A DNA stretch of 64,000 nucleotides from Sarcocystis neurona (lineage: Eukaryota; Apicomplexa; Conoidasida; Eucoccidiorida; Sarcocystidae). The notes beneath the pieces are model-generated. The model had not been told where the DNA came from and did not search any database. It saw only the letters and a list, made by a program, of their open reading frames with translations. Numbering within the stretch: position 1 is the first letter of the stretch; every line of letters begins with the position of its first letter. This document shows, piece after piece, positions 46,727-56,500 of this stretch. Location: NCBI GenBank assembly GCA_000727475.1, contig KL647314.1, forward strand, positions 1,660,057 through 1,724,056, given 5' to 3'. A program made the position numbers and the translations under genes.

Positions 46727-49726
46727 CGAATGGCGGTTGCTCGCTACACGCAGCGCGGGGAGAAGGATGTTATGGTTTTGATGATTCGTACAATAGGGTT
46801 TCGTATCTTTGGCAGACGCGCGTTCTATATTCGGGCTGCTTCAGTGTAAAAACGCTGACTAATTGTTCAACAGAGGTATTGGAGACGCCTCACGTCTGTT
46901 GTCGACTAGCGTATAACGTTTACGAACGGTACCAGCCGAGTAAGACACGCATCCACTGGAAAATTGTATTAGTACAACGGAGACGCTGACGGATGCGAGA
47001 CCGCGCAACAACAGACGCCAGTGGATAGCGTAGAAGATGAAGAGGACTAATCACCGAAGCTGCTTTAAAAGTTCCTCAGGCTGCTGTCGGGTTTGAAGGT
47101 GATACACCAGAAGAAATATCGATTAGGATCAAAGTTGTTTTAGGTGCTGGTTTGACTGTTGCGGGATACTGCTCTTTATCGCTTTCCTTTGTCCGTCCCT
47201 TTCTATGCTTCCGACGACACGCCGGGACCGCCTGAGATGCAGCTGGGGCATCCCCCCGTCCTCTGTTGCGAGCCACAAGTTGCTGCGTGATCTGGTGACA
47301 CCTTGCAGACGGTTCGCGTGCCAAGCAGTTGAAAGTCCCGTGTCTCATGCCATCGAGATTTTGGACGACTGATGTGTCTTTTTAATGGGTACGACACCGT
47401 GAGGGACACTTGGCGGGGAAGAACCAAGCTAAAGAGGTCTGCCAACGTCGACTCGACCGTTGGGAGACCTAGTTTGTCTACTCTGTCATGGCAGTTGTTC
47501 CAACTCATTTGAAAGATGCTGGCTGAAGTCGACGGAGGAGAAAGCAGATAGAAACCAGTTGAATCTGCAACAGGGTAGGTAGCTGGGCACACGAACTGCT
47601 CACGAGCGACTGGGCTCCGAACTTCACAACAAGAGAAAACTAGGGCAGGCACACTTGAATACAACCAAATACGTGACTTGTTCAGACACACTTCGACGCG
47701 CACGTTGGAAGCCTAACGCGTCTACAAAGTTCTTGTATGACTGCCAACAAAGAAGAAGTAAAAAGCTCTCGTGCCTCCCTGACACTCTAATTCAAGTACA
47801 AAGAGGCTGCTTACTTTCGCGGACAAAGATTGGAAAGGCTTCTTGCTGTCTGGGCGTTAAGACGCCTACCTTTGTCAAGCTTCTGGACACGACTCTGCGC
47901 TGGCAGATTGGCTCTTACAGCGGGACCGACACTTTAGAGGGCAGCGGATGCCCTGGGTGTAGCAGCTGCAGCACCCGACTACCGCCGCAGCAGCGCGCCT
48001 CCACGTTCTCTACTTTCTTCCTTACTCCAGGCTTCCTCTGTATCCTGCTACCGTGCAAGAGATATATGCTCGTGGGCATAGGTAGAGGCGCGCAAGTTAC
48101 ACAAGGACGTGCCTGCGAGAGACGCAGTACTACTCAATTGTTTGATCCGGTACGTAGAACTAAGCGTAAACGGTGAACAGTGCCAGAGCGGCACCTCCCT
48201 TCCCATCAGTAGTATATAGTTCTCAGCAGGGGCGGTACCCACGGTGTGAGCAGTGAGGGCAAGACCCATATCACGCGGGCTTCGCCGCGAGATCAAGTGA
48301 ACATCGCTAACGTCTGTAATGTGATAGGACAGAAAACAAGGGAGATGATAAGTAATCTTATGACCTCGTCATTTACTGAACTTTCTCACGTTAGAAGTGC
48401 TGCATGAGGATTGATCGACGTAGATCAGCAACGATATCAGCGGGTCAAAACGGCAGCTCGAAGATGATGTTCCAACGAATATCGGTAACCCGCAGGTAGG
48501 CGGCGTCCATTTCCACGTTGCCGAGAGAGACTTTTTAGCACAGCGTGATAGCATGAAACTACACTTCCAGGTGAGAAAACACGGAGACGGGTACTCACTG
48601 CATCTCTCATACGCAGTCTGGAAATAATGACGAATTCGATTTTATGACTATATGCTAGAGGTAGGCGTCACGACACTCAGACGTTCTTCATCCTGATGAT
48701 GAAATCGATTTTTTTAATATCTGGCGGAGGTATGCGTCACGACACATACAGTTTGTTGATTCTGTCAAGAAAACAGCAAAACAACACTGTCGTCAGGCGA
48801 AGATGGGTAAAAGATATCGTCAACAGCTGCATCATATAATTTAACGCATAACAGCTTTTCACGTCGTCAACGGCTGCAGATGCTGTCGAAAAGGTTTGAG
48901 TTGAAAATATATGCGCAGAAGTTTCTGGAGGAAATTGGGTGCACAAATGCATCTGTACATATCTACACGCACGTACATATACATACGCATATATACATAT
49001 AATCCAGAGATAACTTGCAGCACAGCTGTGTCTACGGCCTCGCCTACTCGCAACCACCGCTGCGTAGTAATTTTTGACTTCATTACCAACGATACCACAT
49101 AACAATCATGCACACGTATCGGGCCTGTCAAAAAGTTATTTATCTCTCCGGCTGGTTCAGGCAATCTATACTCCACTTGCGCGTTCATACGCACGTATAC
49201 GCAAGCGTGTAAACATCTCTGCGTGTGAACCCTTTCGTCCTCCTGAAGATCCACCAGCGTGGCCACCTTCCCTGCTAGCTATTCAGCTTTCTATCCATCC
49301 CTGTTTGTCCGGGTGTACAGCCCCCTGTCGCCATTCTGCACTCGTGGCGCCTACCGTGTACGAATTCACCAGTTTCTCTCTTTTTCAAGTGGCCACTTGC
49401 CTCTTCACCACGCCTCTCCTAAAACTCCCCACCTGTTCACCGCTTTCGTGTAATCCATATTACAAGTTCGGTAGAGCTCCCCCCCATGTTCGGCAGCTTA
49501 CCTATTCGTCTTCTATTTGGCTGTACTTGTTTTACACCCGCCACTCCCCTGTTTTTCCCTCATTCTCTCGTCCAGGTAATCAGCAATTTCCTCTCTCCTC
49601 TCCTCGTGTGTCCTTCCCTCTACTGCTTCATCGCACCCGAGTTTACGCATCCACGTACGGGTGCAAAACGGTACCAAGTGTATGTGATTCCCCTTCCTTT
49701 CCGGGTCCGTGTGATGCCCAGTCGAC
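46727..49726. other. Repeat-poor segment, no confident gene
   Basis: Open frames at 47076-47703 (minus) and about 47655-48176 (plus) reach 166-173 codons, but the minus frame lacks an ATG at its apparent start and neither has recognisable motifs. The plus frame holds a Cys-rich patch (CPGCSSCSTRLPP) near 47960. From about 49240 to 49640 the plus strand is pyrimidine-rich, and its frame overlaps the 3' end of the next gene. Confidence 0.35.
48631..48760 (+). repeat. Diverged tandem duplication, about 68-bp unit
   Basis: Copies at about 48631-48690 and 48700-48755 share AATTCGATTTT/AAATCGATTTT, GGAGGTA.GCGTCACGACAC and the following ACAG/CAGAC. Another old duplication in the repeat-poor segment. 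Confidence 0.65.
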
Positions 49727-52700
49727 TCAAGTTGAAACGTCATCACTTCCTCCAACACGCGTAACATTTGTTTTCCCACGCTGCAGCATAACAGCATTTT
49801 TCACGAAAGGCCTCCACAGAGTGACAAATAGGCCAACAGCAACAAAGCCACCAAGCGCCAATTCGCCCAACCACTCAGGCACGCATCGACCCATGGACGA
49901 AAGTGGCAATGCTAGTTCCTCTGCAACTGTATCCTCGACAGAAAATGCGAAACTGCCCACCACTCCCGCCGCAGTGTCTGCACACTCGCAGCCACTTTTA
50001 TAGTGACTCCTCCTGCGGAGATCGCTCACACCGATGTGTGTAAAATCGAGGCAGCAGTCTCCATGATCCGCATCAGGCCTTCCACCTTCTGCACTATCCA
50101 AACAGGCATCATCATGTCTATTGCAGTCTGAGTAGCCCTCGTTGACACCATGGCTGTTCGGTGTAAATGCAGTAAAGCTTCGAGGTCGTTTCTTTGACAA
50201 AAAAAGGTATAGGTCCTTTTCACCAGAACACAAGTTACCACTGAATTCCGCCGCCCTCCCAACTGCTTGAAGGGAATCAGAGCTGCTTTTCTTGCATGTA
50301 CAACCTTCCTTTTGCTGTACACTTTGTGTCAAGCGTACCCAGAAGAAAGACTTGTGTGCCTCGGGAAGACAACGCAGGCGCGCGCCGCACAAGTCTCGTA
50401 CTTTGTCTGCATCGTTAATTTTTTCTGAGTCAGGTGCTGTCGAGTTAGTTTTGTTGCAGATGTCTTTTTGAATCAGAGCATCTGTGGTATGCGTCAGCAC
50501 CATATCGGTACAGCCACTTCGTGTCCACGCGTGTTGCTGCAGGTGGCAGAATTCAGGCTTCTGTGAGGATTTGCCGTCAACGGTGCTGTTGCTTGTGTCA
50601 GCCGCGTCCCAGGTACTGTGCTTACAGCAACGGTGGTTGCTCCGTATGGTACTGCTGCGCACCATCCCGCAACCAGCAGAGATAGGGACGACATTTGCAC
50701 CGTCAGCCCTTTTCGAAATTAGCGAGCTTCTTGCACCTTCTTCGCTTCTTGAGACACAAGTACCTTCTACAGCTTCTGCCTTACTTAAGAAGTCCAAATA
50801 TTTCTTACCACCCACCGCCGTTGCAGACGGCAAGTCTCTCATATTACTTGACTTTCTCAGTACAGTCGACGTTTTCCTATCATCTGCGTCTCTCGGCGCT
50901 AGCAAAGTTGGTCTATCTCCTGCAGTTTCCCATGTCTCTACATCGTTTCCAGTTCTTGTGCGTCTTGAAGCAAGTACGTCTATCCTGTTCTCTTCCGTCG
51001 TGAGAGCTGGGACAGTTTTCGCATCAACTGTTTCCCTTTCGGTGAAAAATTCTTCGGCCTTCCGAAATGAATGTGGGCCTTCTGTATCTGCCGCACCTCC
51101 TCGAAGACGTTGCGTGCCCACCAGAAAGAGTTTTCTCGAACGGATCAACGTGGACGTACGCGCGCGGTGCGTGTTCTTCGTTTTCCGTGTAACAGATACA
51201 ACCGTGTTGCTCTCGGCCTTCCACGCGGACAGCTTAGTCAGCGTAAGACTCGGTTCCTTGGAAGCAGCATTCCAGCGGTCAGTCACTGCGAACATGGGCG
51301 TTACACAACTTACGTTGTACGACAGCAATACTGCGTTCGAGTCTTCTTTCACTAAAGTAGATGAACCACCTCTGTTCCCTGCTTTCTTTGCAGACGCAGA
51401 CCTATGTTGTGAGGAGAAACGGGTCAACTGGTTCTCTGCTGCTGCAACCGCTGTTTCGGGGGGTGCCATTTCATGTTTACCTGTGACTCTGCAGTGTTCC
51501 GCCGGCTGCGCCGCTGAGCGGAGATAGATGAGAGCACCAGCGCTCACAGCTCCCCACATCAATATAGGCAGCGCCAGCTGCAGCGGAGAAGGGGGGACTA
51601 GCGTGCGCAATGCTTTTATGAGTAAACAAAGGAGCTGTAGTGAGCAAGTGAAATAGTCGACGCATTTGAAACCAATTCGACAGTATGCGCTTCCCAGAAG
51701 CATCACAGGCCCAGTGTATCTCCTCTGTAGCTCCTTGCCTCCAGCGTGCTCCAGGCGTCTCCATCCCTGCTGCAGCAGCGCCGTCTCTGTCACGGCCTTT
51801 GCATACGCCGCTGCTGCCGGAGCTTGTGACGAACCTGCTGCGTCACTAACTGGGGGACCTGCCTCTACAACTGCTGCTGCTTCTGGTTCGGTTAGACACG
51901 CTACTACTTGCTGTAGAACTGCTGCTTCTGATCGGTCTACTGCTGCGCCCGTTGTACCGGCAGGTGTTGCTGCTGGTCCTGCTGCCAGAGCTGTTGCTGC
52001 CATTCGCGCTGCTGGTGTTGCTGGAGTTGGTGCTAAGGAGGCTGCACGTACTGGAGGAGGTGCTCCTTCTAGAGTGGCTGCTGCTGCTGCTAAAGCTGCC
52101 GTTGATGCTTTTGAAGCTGCCGTTGCTGGTGTTGTCGAGGTTGCCCCCGCGACTGGAAACTCTGCTGCTGTTGCTACGGCTGTTACTCGACCTGCTGTCG
52201 CCGCTCGTCGGGGCCCTGCAGGGCAATTTCGCAGGCGTCCTTCTGAACCAGGTGTATCCACAGCAGCGTGTCCGTCTAATGCATGCAAGAATTTTACTAG
52301 AAGCGCTGAAGACGCAAGCTGGGGCTGCAATGGCGCATACAGTTCCTTCTGCTGCTGCACGCACTGCGCCTGCTGGTTTTCCTGCGCCTGGTGCTGCACC
52401 TGAGCATGCTTCCGTGATTGTTGCTGTTGCTGCTGCAGCCGCTGCAGTTCCTCCCGTTCCACTGGGCTTTCTGCCGCAGTGACGTCGAGCGAGCTTGGGC
52501 GTAAACGAGCAGCAATCGGCAAGACGTTGATGACAAGGTGAAGCGCCGTGCCAACACACTGACTAGCTACCACCACAGCGGCCTGAAAGGGCTTCAAACA
52601 CAAAACGCACATCCAGGACAAACAGACGGCAGAGAAGTATTGCAATGAAGCGATGCCTGCATGCAACGGGGGCATACGCCACGGCCTACGCAGTGTCGCA

Positions 52701-52732
52701 CCCATATACGTGAACTGCCGATTCTGACGCAT
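49727..52732 (-). CDS. 1001-aa predicted multi-pass membrane protein, unknown function
   Basis: A single uninterrupted frame of 1002 codons from ATG 52732. Hydrophobic segments lie at about residues 27-75 (probably two passes, including CLSWMCVLCLKPFQAAVVVA and ALHLVINVLPIAA), about 365-410 (two passes, including LQLALPILMWGAVSAGALIY) and near the C-terminus (about 958-978, LALGGFVAVGLFVTLW). Residues about 85-340 are low complexity: Gln runs, then Ala/Thr/Pro-rich sequence. Residues 410-955 are hydrophilic, Ser/Thr/Lys/Arg-rich and contain many Cys, with no recognised domain. The first 400 codons have the triplet-laden composition of the repeat-rich segment, while the rest look like the repeat-poor segment. 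The 347-codon opposite-strand frame inside it is judged a shadow. An intron-free frame of this length argues strongly that the minus strand is coding; the function is unknown. Confidence 0.72.
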   Translation of the reverse strand: MRQNRQFTYMGATLRRPWRMPPLHAGIASLQYFSAVCLSWMCVLCLKPFQAAVVVASQCVGTALHLVINVLPIAARLRPSSLDVTAAESPVEREELQRLQQQQQQSRKHAQVQHQAQENQQAQCVQQQKELYAPLQPQLASSALLVKFLHALDGHAAVDTPGSEGRLRNCPAGPRRAATAGRVTAVATAAEFPVAGATSTTPATAASKASTAALAAAAATLEGAPPPVRAASLAPTPATPAARMAATALAAGPAATPAGTTGAAVDRSEAAVLQQVVACLTEPEAAAVVEAGPPVSDAAGSSQAPAAAAYAKAVTETALLQQGWRRLEHAGGKELQRRYTGPVMLLGSAYCRIGFKCVDYFTCSLQLLCLLIKALRTLVPPSPLQLALPILMWGAVSAGALIYLRSAAQPAEHCRVTGKHEMAPPETAVAAAENQLTRFSSQHRSASAKKAGNRGGSSTLVKEDSNAVLLSYNVSCVTPMFAVTDRWNAASKEPSLTLTKLSAWKAESNTVVSVTRKTKNTHRARTSTLIRSRKLFLVGTQRLRGGAADTEGPHSFRKAEEFFTERETVDAKTVPALTTEENRIDVLASRRTRTGNDVETWETAGDRPTLLAPRDADDRKTSTVLRKSSNMRDLPSATAVGGKKYLDFLSKAEAVEGTCVSRSEEGARSSLISKRADGANVVPISAGCGMVRSSTIRSNHRCCKHSTWDAADTSNSTVDGKSSQKPEFCHLQQHAWTRSGCTDMVLTHTTDALIQKDICNKTNSTAPDSEKINDADKVRDLCGARLRCLPEAHKSFFWVRLTQSVQQKEGCTCKKSSSDSLQAVGRAAEFSGNLCSGEKDLYLFLSKKRPRSFTAFTPNSHGVNEGYSDCNRHDDACLDSAEGGRPDADHGDCCLDFTHIGVSDLRRRSHYKSGCECADTAAGVVGSFAFSVEDTVAEELALPLSSMGRCVPEWLGELALGGFVAVGLFVTLWRPFVKNAVMLQRGKTNVTRVGGSDDVST

Positions 52733-53524
52733 TTTGCAGTAGATGTGTGTACAGACGTGGTTAACAACCTGCTCTCTCTCCCTCGTCTCTTACACTGACG
52801 CGTTCGTGGGCAACAGACCCCTCGGTGCACACAGGCCCATCCCCAAATGTAGACGAGTGCATGTGTAACCCGGTGTATGTGTCTCCCTTTCTCCGCACAT
52901 TTGTACACTCATATACAACCACACACGACAAGAGGAAAGGACGCAACACCGGGAGCAGATCAAGATGCTACCACGCGGGTCGCGGCTGTTGAATCTACTG
53001 AAATTCATATGCGTTCTCGATCTGGTTCCGCTTCATCCTTTCCTCTCCCCTGAAACGCGCGTCTCTAGCTCTCGGTAACCTTGAAAATAATGAATACAGA
53101 GGTTTACTGGAGCACTCGTTTTGCAGCAAGAGGGTAGTCCAACGTGCGTCTCTGTAAAGCAGTTCCTGCGCTTCCTCAGAGAAGACGTTTGTAGCTGTGC
53201 GTGGATACACGTACGTCTATAGACGAACGCCGGTGTGCCGAGGACGGAAAAAACGAAGCGACATGGACGTGTAATTCTGTACGAGCGCAGAGAAGAGACA
53301 CTTGTACACATAGAGAGGAGCTGCTGTTCTCTCAAAACAGTTCCTGGCCTTGCCACTTTGCCAATTCCTGTTCTCCACCACTTCTGCTCCTGCTCCTGCT
53401 GAGATAACCTCATTCAAACGTACATCTAACAGCCCTGCGTGCAGCACACGAATTGCGAACTGGGTGTGTTCCTGTCCTTTCTAACATCGCGTTGATCTAC
53501 AGGTTCAACAGGCAACACCCTTTT
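52733..53524. other. Intergenic between two tandem minus-strand genes
   Basis: Lies between the stop of the RFT1 gene (53525) and the start of the 1001-aa gene (52732). It should hold the RFT1 3' end and the next promoter. No clear polyadenylation or promoter motif can be singled out. Confidence 0.4.
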
Positions 53525-56500
53525 TTACCTCCGAGGCCGCAGCGAGGGCTGCGGACAGCAGAAGAAGCTGAAAAAGAGACGCAAGAAAATGCCACCGTTC
53601 AAGAAGAGAGAGAGCCCCAGGAGCACAGGTTGACAGGGCGTACGCATCCAGCAGCCCGTGTAGCGTAGCGAGCGGCAACAGCACGCTGTGGCTGCAGCCA
53701 AGACAACAGCACAGAAGCGCACAGCACCCACACCGTTTAGACGCACACAGAACAAGGCCTGTGCAGCAGTGCTGGTCTTTACCCGCACCGCAGCGGCCGT
53801 GGGTCGCAGCGTCACGCCTGTGGTCACATACAGCAAATATGCCCTCACGCTGGAGCGGCACAACGACATTAACATCGCCAGAAACAACCCCGCTAGCACA
53901 GGAACAAGCGTCAGCAAGTCATCTGCGTGTAGCTGCTGTGCGGGAGAAATTTGTGTCAAGCCGGTGCTGGTCGTGTGCTTGAACAGAAACGGCCACCGCA
54001 GCATGTGGCACCGCTTCGCCTGCATGCCAAACGCAGTATTCGCCTGCATTCGGCACCATTTTCCGGCTGGTGCAGTCGCGTGGTCAGCCATTCGCTTCCG
54101 TGCAAAAATCAACCCTCCAACTTGGCAGAGTATTTCTACGTTTCTTCCACACAATTACGCCACATTGACCTTGCACAGGTCGGAGAGCAGCACGGACTCA
54201 CGGCGTGCACCGGCGACCACTCACGCAACATACGCGAGGAAACAGACGGCCATATACGCAGATCGCAGGTGATCGCGCGTGAGCTCTAACTTCACCGTTG
54301 AAAAGCACCTACGCGGTGAACGTACAGCGCGTGTGATTGCACATGGGGTGTACGTACACTGAAGAACCGTGCCCGCGACTCAGGGTAGAGTGGAGAAGCG
54401 CAGCAGAGGAGTGTGCACATGGCACGACTCTACAACACAAGGTCGCCATCTTTAGTGCGGATCTGCGGCGTACAGTGTTGCACGTCTCGGGAGTATGTAC
54501 ACCGCAAAGAGGCGCCTCCTCCTTACCATTGCAGAGCAGCGACAGCTCCACGACTTTCGCTCCACCTGCGTCCGTACACAAGACGAACTGCCGTTTTTGC
54601 GTAGAGAGGGCCCTGCGTCGCGGCCACCAATCCCACCCCCCCAGCAAAGAGGAGCAGAAGCCGCAGCAGCTGGAAGCTGGGGTCTCCCACAGTGCTCGAC
54701 GGCTGCAGGTGCTTCCTGGTACGTGGCAATTTTCTTTCTCCGGTTTCCCTTCTGACAGACGCCTCCTGTTCTTCTTCCACTTCCTGTCTGTCTTCGTTGT
54801 CCGCTGCCTTTCTCTCTTCTTTTCCTTCCTTCACTTCTTCTTCTCTGTCTCCTGCGTCGCCCTCCCCTACACCATCCCCAGCTGTTCCTGACGGCAATTG
54901 CTGCTTTCTCTTCCCAGCTGCAGCTTCCTCCATTTCTCCTCCTGCGCCCTCAGAATGTTCCTCGATGGCTGATGTCGCCGCATCCGTGCGCTGCTGCTGT
55001 CCCTTGCCTTTTCCTCCACCTGCTTCCTCTCCTGCAATTCTCCCGCCCGCTGCGATTTTTGCTGCCGTTGACCTCCCTCGTGATGCTCCTGCTGCTGTTT
55101 CTTTCTCGACTCCAGCAGCTACTCGCGCGGTTCTTTCTGCACTTGCACCTCCAGTAGTTCCTCGCTGTCGAGCCGCGCCCTCCGCGCTACCAGATGACCC
55201 TTTCCCGACTGCTGCTGCTGCTTGGACGCTTTCTGCAGCTTCAGCTTCTACTGCAGTTGTTGCATCTGTCTGTCTCGCGGGGTTGCAGGCAGCAGCGGCG
55301 AGGCTACCGAAGGCGCCCACGGCGAACTGTTGGAGCGGCGCATAGACCAGGCGAGAAAGAGCAGCAACAGCGGCGGCTGCAAAGCCGTAGTCCCTCGCTG
55401 CAGTCGAACTCAGGCACAGCAGCAGCAGCAACTTCTCCCCTTCTCCCAGTAGTCGTCGCTGCAGCCCCACGCGCAGGTGAATCCAGAGCAGCACCGAGTC
55501 CTCTTCCCGCAGCAGGCAATGCACAAACTCTTCCCACCGAGCAGCAGCAGCACCACCAAGAGCAGTCACTGCGCCAGTAGCAGCGCGTAAGAAGCGGCGC
55601 ATCCGAACAACAGGCAGCCGAGGGAGAAAAGTGCGCGAGGAAAACGAAGGTGGCAGACGCGTTTGCTGTTTCACCCACGTTGCAGTTGAACCGCCCACTA
55701 ATGGCACATCCTGTACTTTCTCTCCGTCCCTACTACGCAGCTGTTGCATCTGCGGCAATACGCAGTACGTTCTCTCGAGCAGCTCGCCGCTGCTGCTGCT
55801 ATCACTAATTTCTTTGTTGAACCTTCCTCCGCTCCCGCAGCAGCCGGGCCTCTGGCTGATGCCACCGGTCCGCCGCTTTCGAATTCTTCCACACTTGCTG
55901 CTGCTGCTGTACGGTGTCGTCTGCACCGCACTGTTGCTGCTGCCATGCCACCTTCCTTCATCTGCTCTGCAAGTGCTGCGGCTTCCCTCTACGGCGTCCC
56001 TCAAGGATCTTGTGTTGTTCCTCTTTTTGTTACTGCTAGTGTTGCTGCGCCCATCCACGTTGCAGAAAAAGTCGACGCCGCTGAACCTGCTGCGGCTCAA
56101 ACTTGTGCTGCGTACAAAAGTTCCACTTCCCCACCGCCTCTGCCTGCAGCTGCTGCTGGTGCTGCACTTCCCGGTTACGCTGTTGCTGTTATTTGTGCTG
56201 CTGCGGCATCTGGTTCCGCTTCTGCTGCTGCTGCTTTTGCGCCGGCTGTTCGTGTGTTTGTTGCCACATAGCGCGCATCGCCCCGTAAACAGCCACAGCA
56301 GTCCACGCAGATACTGCAGGCCGACCAGAGCGTCGCTGCTGTGGATGCTGCAGCTACTGCTGCTGCTGCCGTTCCAGCATTTCTGGCTCTTGCTGCAGGA
56401 GAGAGGAACTCCGCTGGTGCTCCAGGAGCCGTTGTTGCCACTCCTGTCAACGGGAAAAGAAAACATGCCGCATTCAGTTGGGCTGTTGCTCCCGTACGTG

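Noticed and set aside
50484..51527. 347-codon plus-strand frame
   Set aside because: It lies entirely opposite the 1001-codon minus frame, which has membrane segments and is longer. It is taken as a shadow of that gene's codon pattern.
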